Shown here one piece after another: positions 1-9,700 of a DNA stretch of 45,800 bases. The translations under genes were made by a program, and so were the position numbers. The DNA is from Opitutus sp. GAS368 (GTDB lineage: Bacteria > Verrucomicrobiota > Verrucomicrobiia > Opitutales > Opitutaceae), in the NCBI GenBank assembly GCA_945871085.1, contig CAMBVX010000009.1, positions 1 to 45,800 of the forward strand, written 5' to 3'. The stretch's first letter is position 1. Each line of letters opens with the position of its first letter. The notes beneath the pieces were generated by a model. It saw nothing but the letters and a program-made list of their open reading frames with translations. It was not told where the DNA came from and ran no database searches.

Positions 1-773
1 ACCTTGCCCTGGCCAAACTGAATCATGGCGTCGCCGTTCTGTGCGACGCAGTCCTTGCCCACGAACGCCGAGACGTGCTTCACGACTGGCTCCAGTTCGG
101 CGAGCGAATCCTTGCCGGTGTAGAAGAGGACGTTGCCCGGGTCATACCAGATGCCGAAGTTCGCGTGGTTCACCTTTTCCAGGCACTTGAGGAGCTCGGC
201 GGCCGCGGCGTTCACGCCACCGTGTGGCTTCGTCACAATCTGAACTCCGCGGTCCGCGCCATAGGCGGCGGCAAACGCCATCACCCGATACCACGCATCG
301 TAGTGCTCGGGCTTGCCCGTGCCGGTGTTGATTAACACGCGCAGCCCGAGCTCCTGCGCCCGGTCGATCTGCAGGCGGATCTCGGCGGTGGCGTCGGCGA
401 AGGGCTTCGCCTCCTGCGTGGAGAGCCGCCCCATCGTCGCCTTGAGTCCGCGCGCGGGAATTTTTTGTTTCAGTGCGTCGAGATGTTCACGCGTCGCGTC
501 CGGGCCGATGAACGGGTTCGCCTTCGACACGGTTTGCAGACCGAGCGTGCGGAAGCCCGCGGCCTTCACGCCGTCGAGCATCTCGTCGAGACTCCACTTC
601 ACCCACGGGCGGTTGAGGCAGCAAATCTCCCAGGGCCCGCCCGAGGCCGCGGCCGCAGCCGAATGACGGGAAACGGCCGCAGCCGTGAGCGCGACGGCGG
701 CACTCTTGAGAAAACGCCGACGCGTGGAGTGGGCCGCGGAGAATGCGGCGACAGACGGGAAACTCGATTTCAT
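1..773 (-). CDS. Sugar phosphate isomerase/epimerase-like (xylose isomerase-like TIM barrel) with Tat-type signal, 3' end truncated by window edge
   Basis: Minus-strand reading from ATG at 773: MKSSFPSVAAFSAAHSTRRRFLKSAAVALTAAAVSRHSAAAAASGGPWEICCLNRPWVKWSLDEMLDGVKAAGFRTLGLQ...VNHANFGIWYDPGNVLFYTGKD..., open to base 1. The ORF track omits it because it runs off the edge. Confidence 0.8.
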   Translation of the reverse strand, partial: MKSSFPSVAAFSAAHSTRRRFLKSAAVALTAAAVSRHSAAAAASGGPWEICCLNRPWVKWSLDEMLDGVKAAGFRTLGLQTVSKANPFIGPDATREHLDALKQKIPARGLKATMGRLSTQEAKPFADATAEIRLQIDRAQELGLRVLINTGTGKPEHYDAWYRVMAFAAAYGADRGVQIVTKPHGGVNAAAAELLKCLEKVNHANFGIWYDPGNVLFYTGKDSLAELEPVVKHVSAFVGKDCVAQNGDAMIQFGQGK

Positions 774-822
774 GTGCGGGACGGGTTGGGGGTTTAGACT
801 TTTTGAGGACGGCAAAAAGCTC

Positions 823-850
823 TGTCATTTTGAGCGGAGCGAAGAATCCA
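823..850. repeat. TCATTTTGAGCGGAGCGAAGAATC-type dispersed intergenic repeat
   Basis: tgtcattttgagcggagcgaagaatcca; reads as the spurious peptides CHFERSEES / VILSGAKNP seen in many genomes (from memory). Confidence 0.5.
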
Positions 851-870
851 CTGGGGTGCAGGCAAAAAGG

Positions 871-954
871 GTCAGGTTTTAATATTTATGTGTCGCCCAC
901 TTCTTCCGCAGGAGAGCTCTCGGCATGGCGCGACATTGAACATTAAAACCTGAC
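871..954. repeat. Short inverted-repeat element (REPIN/MITE-like)
   Basis: Perfect 13-bp terminal inverted repeat GTCAGGTTTTAAT (871-883) / ATTAAAACCTGAC (942-954), nested TGTCGC/GCGACA arms, and a central palindrome GAGAGCTCTC (912-921). Confidence 0.7.
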
Positions 955-968
955 ATCGTCCGACTCTC

Positions 969-1727
969 TCACTCTCGGCCAAGTTCAAACTTTCCACCGG
1001 CTTTGAGTTCGGTGCGCTTCATTTCTCCGCCGCCGCGCGCGTCCAACACCAGCACTGTGCTTTTGCCGCCGACTTCAAATTCGTTTCCTTTCACGATGAC
1101 GAAGGTGGATTCATCAATCCCCACACCGAGCAACTCGGGGTGTGCTTGAATTGCCGCGCGCAGTCGCGTCTCGCGTCCGCGCTTCACGAAATGCTGGTCC
1201 ACGATCGCGCCGGACCACAGCCCCAAACCTTCGCCGAGCGGAGGCGCAACTTTCCCCTCCTTCGCGTCGCCGGTGCCCGTGATCATCACTTTCGACATCA
1301 CCGCCGCGCCCGCGCTGGTGCCGCCGATCACCGCCCCCTTCGCGTATCGTTCGCGGATCGCCTCCACCGCTCCGAGGCGGTTCAACTCCGCCATCAGCCG
1401 CGTCTGATCACCGCCAGGAAACCAGATCACCTCCGCCGCGCGAACAGCCGCAAGCGCGGACTTGGCGTCGTTGGTCGGGATTGCCGAGACGTGCGTGGCA
1501 CCCACCTTGCGGAACGCTTCGACAGACGGCGCGCCGTCGCTGGTCGAGGAGGAAGCGAGCGGGACGACGAGCACATTCGCATTCGTGCCGCCCGCGAGAT
1601 CGAGCAACCGGCGATGAAGTCCGCTCGGTGTCGTTCCCCCACCGACGATGACGAGCGTACCTTTCGCGGCTTCGGAATACGTAACTAGCGCAGAGGCGAG
1701 GAGGGCAAGTGTCACGAGCGATTTCAT
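969..1727 (-). CDS. Cyanophycinase-like / peptidase S51 family protein, secreted
   Basis: 252 aa with signal peptide; GGTSAGAAVMS nucleophile-elbow motif; VIWFPGGDQTRLM; VGIDESTFVIV. Confidence 0.8.
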   Translation of the reverse strand: MKSLVTLALLASALVTYSEAAKGTLVIVGGGTTPSGLHRRLLDLAGGTNANVLVVPLASSSTSDGAPSVEAFRKVGATHVSAIPTNDAKSALAAVRAAEVIWFPGGDQTRLMAELNRLGAVEAIRERYAKGAVIGGTSAGAAVMSKVMITGTGDAKEGKVAPPLGEGLGLWSGAIVDQHFVKRGRETRLRAAIQAHPELLGVGIDESTFVIVKGNEFEVGGKSTVLVLDARGGGEMKRTELKAGGKFELGRE

Positions 1728-1860
1728 TCGACCATACTATCCGTCATTTCGGCGATGAATTTGAGGCTGAAGGATCGAGGTCTTTGAATTCAAAACTTCC
1801 GAAGGTCAAATTGGTAAAGTGTTCATCAAACTCGGCGGGCTTGTCTGAGAAGAGGTCTTG

Positions 1861-1909
1861 CTGAAAAGGGACTGGATTTTCAGGGGGATCGAATCCGGGA
1901 GGGGGTTTT
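1861..1909 (+). repeat. TBDR-region G-rich repeat copy 1
   Basis: ctgaaaagggactggattttcagggggatcgaatccgggagggggtttt; overlaps the 3' end of the sialidase CDS. Confidence 0.85.
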
Positions 1910-3151
1910 CACGAACGACTTCTCACTATCCCAAACCACCACGCCCATGTGATAATTCTTGGCCGAGTCCCAAGGATCTTCCGGCAAGGCCGACGCATAG
2001 TAGGCCGTCACGAGCTGTCCATCCGCACGCTGGACGGTTGAAGGATAGCCGCCATCGAGACCGTTCCAGTCGAGCAGCCGGATCGCTTCGCTCCAAGTTT
2101 CACCTCCGTCGGAGCTGATCGCCGCCTCGATTCCGCGGGAGGCCGTGGGGGAAAGCCGGGTCATCGCCTTGGCCCGCGCCGATGCTCCGGGATCGTTGCC
2201 GTGATTGGCGAAGGCCGACATGCGATCGCCATAGGTGAAAAGGACCCGCCCGTCCTTTAATTTGGCGAGATGACCGTTGACGCGCTGATACCCGGTCAAC
2301 GCCCGCTTGAACTGCCAGGTGCGGCCGTCGTCGGTGGAACCACATAGGATCAGGGCATCTTTTTTTTCCACTCCCGTGCCGGTGCGCGCCACGGCCAGCC
2401 AGCGGCCGTTCCCCACATGCAGCGCGGTGGTCTCGTTGGCTTCCGCCACCCGCACCGGATTGCCCCACGTCCGACCGTCGTCGCCACTGCGATAGAAATA
2501 AGCGGAAAACTTCCGGTCCTCGTATTTGTCCAGTCGCGACTCGGTCGTGTAAGCGATCACTCCCAAGTCTCCGTTCTGCGCGATATGCACATCGCCAAAC
2601 GGCGTGTTCGGCTGGCCCGTCGGGCCTCGTTCAGGAAATCCCCGCTGATCAATCCACCACGACAACCCACCGTCGGGGGAACGACTGAGCCATGGCCCCA
2701 AGGAATCATATCTAAACCTGCCGCGCGCCCGCGTAATTCCCGGCGGATAGCGATCTGTCCAGCCCGCCGTGAGTACGATCAAATCGCCGTTCGCGGCCAG
2801 GCCGGCGGCGTGGTTCATGCGGATCGTATCGGGCTCGTGTTGCGTGACGGCACTGCCGAATTTCCACGTCGCGCCGCCGTCGGCACTGAGCCAGCATTCG
2901 ACGTCGCCCGGGCGACTGCCGTGGCTGGCGTTGTTGAAGATGACCGCCGCCAGCGTGCGACCGTCTTTCAGTAATTTGAGATTCGGCCACGCGCAGTGAC
3001 CGGGCGCAGTGATCGATGGCTTGGGTCTCAGGCCCTCGCGGTTGACGGCATAGATGGACGGCGGAGGACCGTCGAACAACGGCGCCGCGGCAGCCCAAGC
3101 GTGCGACTCAAGACCCGTGGAAAGAAGAACGAGTAAAAAGCGGGAAATCAT
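1880..3151 (-). CDS. Sialidase / BNR-repeat exo-alpha-sialidase-like protein, secreted
   Basis: Start MISRFLLVLLSTGLESHAWA at 3151 rather than the 3259 ORF start. Five Asp boxes: SADGGATW, SPDGGLSW, SGDDGRTW, STDDGRTW, SSDGGETW. Confidence 0.85.
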   Translation of the reverse strand: MISRFLLVLLSTGLESHAWAAAAPLFDGPPPSIYAVNREGLRPKPSITAPGHCAWPNLKLLKDGRTLAAVIFNNASHGSRPGDVECWLSADGGATWKFGSAVTQHEPDTIRMNHAAGLAANGDLIVLTAGWTDRYPPGITRARGRFRYDSLGPWLSRSPDGGLSWWIDQRGFPERGPTGQPNTPFGDVHIAQNGDLGVIAYTTESRLDKYEDRKFSAYFYRSGDDGRTWGNPVRVAEANETTALHVGNGRWLAVARTGTGVEKKDALILCGSTDDGRTWQFKRALTGYQRVNGHLAKLKDGRVLFTYGDRMSAFANHGNDPGASARAKAMTRLSPTASRGIEAAISSDGGETWSEAIRLLDWNGLDGGYPSTVQRADGQLVTAYYASALPEDPWDSAKNYHMGVVVWDSEKSFVKTPSRIRSP

Positions 3152-3168
3152 GCGTGGAAAAATCGTGA

Positions 3169-6100
3169 TCAAAACACACCGCGAAAGCCGACCGTGAATG
3201 CCGCGCCGGCAAACTGCAACTGATCTATCCGGGCATACTCGGGCGTATTCGGAGCCCAAGTGCCCGATCGTTGCGGCGCACCGTTCAGGTTGCGCACGTC
3301 CGCATAAATCGTGGCGTGCTTGAGGAGCAGGTAGGCTAGCGAGACATCCACTTTCGTCTGCGGCGCATACGTGTTGTAACTGTTCGGCGGCACCGTGGCG
3401 CTGGCTGCGACCGGCGTGCGCCGCCGGTACCAGGTGTAATTATAGCCAACTTTGGCGCTGAATCGTTTTCGCGTGAAGCTGAGCGTTTGCTGAATCGTGC
3501 GCGGATTGAAATTAGTGAAGCTGTTGGCGTTTTCCCCGCCGAGCGTCATGCTGGTCAGGTTCGAGAACACCTGCAGGCCGCGTCCCCAACGGCCGAGCAC
3601 TTCGAGCGACTGGCGATAGCCGAACTCGACGCCCGTGATATTGGCTTTGCCCACGTTCCGCTTGGTGACGATGTCGTATCCCAGATACTCGTCCGGCAGA
3701 TCGAACTCCGCGAGCGTCGCGGCCGTGGCGACGACGCGCGTCGAACCGAAGAAGTCCGTGACGTTCTTGCGAAACATGCTAACCGATGCCACCGCACCTT
3801 TCACTTCGTACATTTCCAAGCTGAGATCGTAGTTGTCCGACGTCCACGGGCGCAGCGCCGTGTTGACCACAGTCACGATGCGACTGCCGGCCGGCGCATC
3901 GGGATCAGTGGCGGTCACTCCCGGAAGAATCTCGGGAAAATTTGGCCGACCAATCGTCCGCGCATACGCGACGCGGGCCACGAAATCACGCGTGAACCAA
4001 AAGCTCGTGTTCACGCTGGGGAAAAAGCCGTCGTAACTGTTCTCGGTGTGCGTGCCATGCCGCAAGTACTGGAGCTTGGCCGCGTCCAGAACATTGGTGG
4101 TGATGCGGACCAGCGCGCCACTGGCGTTGCGGACGAAATTTCCGTCAGGGCCGCGCCGATACGTGTTGCGCACGTCGTTAAGCGGCCCCCAGCCTTCGTC
4201 GTCCGTTCGCTCGAAACGAATCCCACCCACCACCCACAAACGGTGTTCGAAGAATTTGGCGTCGCCGCGCAGATAAGCGGCGGTGATCTGCTCCTCGATC
4301 GTCTTGGCTGCGTTGACCGCTGCGGTGTAGGCGCCCGATTCGTTGAAGACGAACCAGTCGGGATGCGCATCGTAGAGCGACTTGATCCTCGCGAGGCTCA
4401 TCCACTGGACGGGGACCGCGTGGCCGTTTGCATCGGTAAAGTGATTTCGCGCCGAGAACCCATCCGCGATGAGATCGTAATTCCCAATGAGCCGCGCATT
4501 CGCTCCACCCGGCGGACTAAACGCCCAGCTCTTGTTGCCGCCCACGATTTCGTTCCGCGTCCAATTGAAAAGGGCGCCGGTCTTGAGCGTGAAGATAAAG
4601 GGCAGATCGAGTTCGCAGGACACGTTGATGGCCGCCCGCTTCCCCTCGTTGTTGATATCCGATTCGGCACTCGAAACACCGATCAGCGTGTAGTTATTGC
4701 CATTGTGGATATCGACCGGAGCTCCGGAGCGGTTCAGTGCGGTGACAATCGGAGTGCGCCCCGATGCCGCCGCGCCAAGCTGATCGTTGCGCAGGATCAG
4801 ATTCGCAATCGTGGTCGACGCCGCGCGCGTGAAGAAGCCGTCCGATATATCCGTGAACCGGGTTCGGACTTTCGAGTACGCGGCACTGGTGTCGCTTTTC
4901 CATTTCGCGCCGTTGAAGCGCTGCACCACGGTAAACAAATCCAGCGTCTTGAGCGCGTTGGTCCAAATGGGATCCATCGCCACGCTGCCCACCCCCGTCG
5001 CCGCCCCTGCGATAAACGTCGGTCCACCCGTGGCGTTGGCGCCGAAGGTCGACGTGATGACATTCTGCCGCGTCACCGGCGCCTGGCTCGAATGCGAGCC
5101 GCTCACGCTGATCGTGTTATTGGCATTCAGTTTCCAATCGACGGTGCCCGCAGCGAGCAACTTGCTCTCGGCGATCGCCAGCGCGTTCATCGAGTTGCTG
5201 GTCAGCCGCAGATTCACCTTGTCCCAGATCGGGCGGCGGTAATCCCAGTCGCTATAGCGATCGGATTTGCTGAGTGAAAACGCCAGCCCCAGCGAAGGAC
5301 TGACGGGAGCGAGATAGGACAGATTCAGGGACGGCTGGATCCGATGCCTGTTGGATTTTCCGTCGGGACCGTCGCTGCGCGCGAAGATCGAATCGAGGCC
5401 TTCTACGCCGTCCAGCGTCGTGAAGGTCGTATAGAGATTGTAGCTGAACAGCGGCTTCTTCCGGCTGAAACCACTCTTCGTGATCAGGTTGATCATTCCA
5501 CCGACGGCGTTCGCCGGCATGTCGGGCGTGGGGACTTTTGTGACTTCGATGCGATCGATGTTTCCCGTCGCGGTCACGCCGAGATCCGTCTCACGCCCCG
5601 AGGTGTACGAGTTCGAAGCCATCTCCATGCCGTTCGTCGTCACCAGCGTGCCGCTGGCCGGCATGCCGCGGATCGAAACGAACTGCGGACTCTGCGGGCT
5701 TTGATCAATGCCGATGCCCGGGACGTATTTGAGAAATTCGCCGACGTTACCTTCACCCGTGTCCACATCGATCGCGATCACGTTCTTGATGTTGGGCGCA
5801 TTTCGCCGCTCGTGCAGCGCCACGGCCTGACCGGTCAACTCACGTTCCAGCACCGTGAAAGCCGCCAGGCGCACAAGCTCACTACCGCGTGCGCCCAAGC
5901 CCTCCAAAGCGAGTTCAAAATCCAACCGCACGACCGCGGCACCCGTTACCGGTACTTCGGTCGTGCGCGATGTGAGGCCGGTGTAGGAGGCCGTGACGCG
6001 GACGTCTCCTGACGCCACGCCCGCGAGCCGGTATTCTCCGTTTTCGTTCGTGAAGGTTTCGAGATTCGTACCCGCGAGATGAATCCGCGCGTTGTTGAGA

Positions 6101-6558
6101 AAGCTGCCGCTGGTGACGTTGAGCACGCGCCCTTCCACGGTGCGGGTCGCAGATGGTTTCGAGGAGCTGATGGGGAAAGGACGGTCGCTACTTGCGTCCA
6201 GCGGCGCCGCCCGCGCCGCGTTTGGGTCGGCCTCCTTTCGGACGGCAATCCCCTCGGTTCGCGAGTCCTGACCGGCGACGAGCCCCGTGCCCGCGAGCAA
6301 TGCCAGCAAGGCGTCGTTGGGCGTGAGTTCACCGCGAACCAACGGTGTGCGCACGTCGCCGATCAGCTCGGTCGAAAACACGATCTCGCGGCCGGCTTGA
6401 GCGGCGAACTGTTTGAGAGTCTGTGCGGCTAGACCTGCCGGCAAATCGAACGACCGCTTGGTCTCGGCCGCGATCGCGGTGAGCACGAGCAATGGCACCC
6501 AAAGGAAAACACGGAAATTCCGATTCAAGCCGAGAGGGAGGCGGAGACAGCGCGTCAT
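3169..6558 (-). CDS. TonB-dependent receptor 1 with N-terminal STN domain and CarboxypepD_reg-like domain
   Basis: Start MTRCLRLPLGLN at 6558; STN-like FDLPAGLAAQTLKQFAAQAGREIVFSTELIGD; plug motif RNAPNIKNVIAIDVDTGEGNVGEFLKYVPG; C-terminal Phe (GFRGVF). Confidence 0.92.
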   Translation of the reverse strand: MTRCLRLPLGLNRNFRVFLWVPLLVLTAIAAETKRSFDLPAGLAAQTLKQFAAQAGREIVFSTELIGDVRTPLVRGELTPNDALLALLAGTGLVAGQDSRTEGIAVRKEADPNAARAAPLDASSDRPFPISSSKPSATRTVEGRVLNVTSGSFLNNARIHLAGTNLETFTNENGEYRLAGVASGDVRVTASYTGLTSRTTEVPVTGAAVVRLDFELALEGLGARGSELVRLAAFTVLERELTGQAVALHERRNAPNIKNVIAIDVDTGEGNVGEFLKYVPGIGIDQSPQSPQFVSIRGMPASGTLVTTNGMEMASNSYTSGRETDLGVTATGNIDRIEVTKVPTPDMPANAVGGMINLITKSGFSRKKPLFSYNLYTTFTTLDGVEGLDSIFARSDGPDGKSNRHRIQPSLNLSYLAPVSPSLGLAFSLSKSDRYSDWDYRRPIWDKVNLRLTSNSMNALAIAESKLLAAGTVDWKLNANNTISVSGSHSSQAPVTRQNVITSTFGANATGGPTFIAGAATGVGSVAMDPIWTNALKTLDLFTVVQRFNGAKWKSDTSAAYSKVRTRFTDISDGFFTRAASTTIANLILRNDQLGAAASGRTPIVTALNRSGAPVDIHNGNNYTLIGVSSAESDINNEGKRAAINVSCELDLPFIFTLKTGALFNWTRNEIVGGNKSWAFSPPGGANARLIGNYDLIADGFSARNHFTDANGHAVPVQWMSLARIKSLYDAHPDWFVFNESGAYTAAVNAAKTIEEQITAAYLRGDAKFFEHRLWVVGGIRFERTDDEGWGPLNDVRNTYRRGPDGNFVRNASGALVRITTNVLDAAKLQYLRHGTHTENSYDGFFPSVNTSFWFTRDFVARVAYARTIGRPNFPEILPGVTATDPDAPAGSRIVTVVNTALRPWTSDNYDLSLEMYEVKGAVASVSMFRKNVTDFFGSTRVVATAATLAEFDLPDEYLGYDIVTKRNVGKANITGVEFGYRQSLEVLGRWGRGLQVFSNLTSMTLGGENANSFTNFNPRTIQQTLSFTRKRFSAKVGYNYTWYRRRTPVAASATVPPNSYNTYAPQTKVDVSLAYLLLKHATIYADVRNLNGAPQRSGTWAPNTPEYARIDQLQFAGAAFTVGFRGVF

Positions 6559-6637
6559 AGGGTGAAAGGGGTGGGGGGCTCCTAAGAAACTACACTTGTT
6601 AATCGGTTGGGTTTCAACGTTGACCCTGTTTATTTCT

Positions 6638-6717
6638 GTCACGGCCAAAATCCGATTCCGGGGCGGGGGCTGAGAGGAAACTGGATTTTCAGGGGGAGCG
6701 GATACGGGCAGGGTTTA
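6638..6717 (+). repeat. TBDR-region G-rich repeat copy 2 (long form)
   Basis: tgtcacggccaaaatccgattccggggcgggggctgagaggaaactggattttcagggggagcggatacgggcagggttt; abuts the TBDR 2 stop codon. Confidence 0.85.
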
Positions 6718-6719
6718 AG

Positions 6720-9700
6720 TCAGAAACTTCCCTTCAGTCCGACGGCGAGGGCGATGCCGAATTCCGACTCGCGAAGTTGGCGGGCGTACTCGGGGGTCAC
6801 TGGGCCGTAACGCAAGAGGGTTTGCGGCACATTCAGGGCGTTGCTGACACTCATATTTAACGAGAATTGTTTGTTAATCTGATAGGCCCCGTTCAGGTCG
6901 AGCTGCGTGCGCGCGGCATAGTACTGGAATGCATCGGGCCCGTAGGCGGGCTGCGCGCCCAGCCGGTTGAGCCCGCGATAATTCCACTTCGCGATCAAGG
7001 TGATTTGCTTCCGGCTGAAGGAGACGCCCCAATTCGCCGACTTGGGGATGAAACTGGTGAAATCGGCCTGGCTTGGCCCTTCGAGCTGAAGCTTGGTGGC
7101 GTTCGCAAACACCGTGAAGTAGGCGCCCCAAGCTCCCAGATTCCGGAGCGCCTGCCGGACGTTAAACTCCGCGCCTTTGATGCGGGCGTTCCCCGCGTTG
7201 AACTTGGTGGACAGATTCCAATTCACGTAGCGGGGGTCGAGGCCCACGCCCGCCAAGTCTTCCAGCTTGGCGACTTTCACCGAGCTGCCAAAAAAGTCTT
7301 TGATTTCCTTGAGGAAAAGCCCGCCACTCGCCACGCCGCCACTCTGCGTATAATATTCAAGCGAAAGGTCATAGTTATCCGCGGACCACGGTTTCAAGGC
7401 GGTATTCCGGATCGTCACCGTACCTCGGACCACCTCAGGATTATTCAGGTCGGCGTCGGAAAGGTCCCGCTCGCTGAAGGTGGCATTGGGAATGATGTCC
7501 GTGAAGTTGGGGCGGCCGTAGGTTTTGGCGTAGGCCAATCGCGCCAGAAAGTTTTCCCGGATGTTGTAGGTAGCGTGGAGGCTGGGGTAGTAACCGTGGT
7601 AAGATCGCGCGTTGGTGAAGGCGCGTTCCTGGCGGATGATGCGCAACTCTTCCATTGAGCCCACGGGGCCGGCCTCCGGCTTGCGGAGGCGGGCGCCCGC
7701 GGCGTTGCGCGCGAACGTCCCGTTGGCCGCGCGAATCCAGACCGCATCCGGATCGAACCGCGAACCCTCTCCTTGGTCCGTCGTTTTTTCAAACCGGGCG
7801 CCGGTGAGCAGGTTGAGCCGGTTGTTCAGCAGGCGCGCCTCCGCTTGGAGATAAAGAGCGGATACGGTTTCTTTGATGTACTCGGAATTGGTCAGGCGGT
7901 AGCTTTCCTCGGCGACGACTTGCGCTGCAGTTTGCGTAAACAGTTTCGGATTAGCCTGATTCGCCGCATAGGCGCGGTTAACCGATGTCCACGGCACATT
8001 TTTGAAGCCATAGAAAGGATCCTGCCCCTTGTACACCTGCATCAAGAATGGTTCCGGACTGTCGGCCGTCGCCGGATCTCCGTCTGGGCCATTGTAGGTT
8101 AAGCCGCTGCTCCCAAGGCGGGTATCGACGCCGAGCGTGCTCTGAAAGGCGCCGGTCTGCACGGCGAAGGGAAAGCTAAAGAAGTTGAAGCGGCGTTTCA
8201 GGTTCACGTTCGCGGATCGAAAGATCGATGCGTTATCGTAGGGTGCCGTTGTTACCGTGTTCAGCCGGTAATTCTTGATATTGTAGAGGTCGACCTCCCG
8301 GTTGCTGTTGTCATACGCCTTGATCGCGCCGGGCTGATCGGGGTTCGCGTCGGTGAACGAGATCCGCACGGGATTGATCAAAACGGATGTCATGCCGGAA
8401 TAGTGTCCGGTATTTGGGCGCGACCGCGTCGAGGTCGAGGTATTCATGCCCGCTTCGACTTTCCAGTGGCCGTCGTCAAATCGGTAATTAAGATTGGCGA
8501 CATTCGTATCGCCAAGAAATGTTTGCGCGCTCCCTGAAAGCGTCGCCGCGCCGCGCCCCGTCGCTCCAACCGTAAAATTATTTCCGTAGCTCATGGGTAC
8601 GCCACCCACGATGCTGGGTGTGCCAACGGTCCCCGCACTCGTTGCCCAGCTGAGCGTGCCAATGTAGATCACAAATTTGTTAGTCTGCGCACCAAAGGAG
8701 AGGACCCCGCTGGGGCTCACCCGCCAGTCCGCCTTGAGGCTAAAGGCGGTGCGCCGCTGGCTCCGGGGGCCGTCTTGCAGCGTGTGCTGTTGCAAATAGG
8801 GCTTATCGAACGTCGCCCCGCTCGCGGTGCCGGCGGCATTGTGCAGCATCGTCGAGAGATGCTGCTCGTTATATTTGTCGCTCTGAAAACCTGTCACGAT
8901 GAGGCCGAAATTCTTGTTCAGAGGGAGCGTGTAGTCGAAATCCCAGCCCGGCAGAATTTTGCGCGTGTCGTGATCCCCGTTGGAATGGGGGGTCCGGCTG
9001 AGGGTCAGATTTTCACTGTTGGCCACGAAATTCAGGCCGAAGTTGAATTGGGCCCGACTCCGCTCAAAGGCACTCTTGCTCACCATGTTAATCGACCCCG
9101 CCAAGGAATCGGCGGGTGTCGCCGGGGTAGGCACTTTCGTCACCTCCACCCGGGAGACATTATTCAATGAGCTCACGTTCATATTAAATGACCGCGACGC
9201 GGCCCCACCTGCAGCCGAGACCACGGAGGCGCCGTCCGATGTGAACGACGTTTTATCGGAGCCGAGCCCGCGCACGGAAATTCCGACAATTTCAACTTCG
9301 CTGTACTCGGTGGCCAGACCGGGAATAAATTTGAGGAACTCACCGACGTTGCCGCCGAGGACATCGCCGAAGGAATCGGAGGCCAGGACGTTCTTGATGT
9401 TGGGCGCAAACCTCTGCTCGTTGATCGCAAGGGATTTTCCGTCGGTCTCGCGGTCGGAGGTGACCACAAAGTTGCCCAGCTTTACGATGTCCGGTTTCTC
9501 GCCGTAGCGCGCCTTGCTCGTGAGCTCCACGTTTTGTTCGACCGCTCCGCCGGGCGGGACCGTGATCGCGATTTGCTGGGGATCCAGATCGGTAAAAAAG
9601 ATCTCGAGGATGACCGGCCCGATCGGAACGTTGACGAGCCGGTAGCCCCCGAATTCATCCGTGTAGGTGATTGCGTCCGAGCCTTTGATCGAGATGCGCG

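Noticed and set aside
3487-5277. 596-aa plus-strand ORF opposite TBDR 1 and similar long plus ORFs (14717-16336, 17324-18844, 20207-21898, 23429-24760, 33099-34490, 34457-35848, 41964-43124)
   Set aside because: Arg/His/Asp-rich antisense shadows of well-supported minus-strand genes in high-GC DNA; no recognisable domains.
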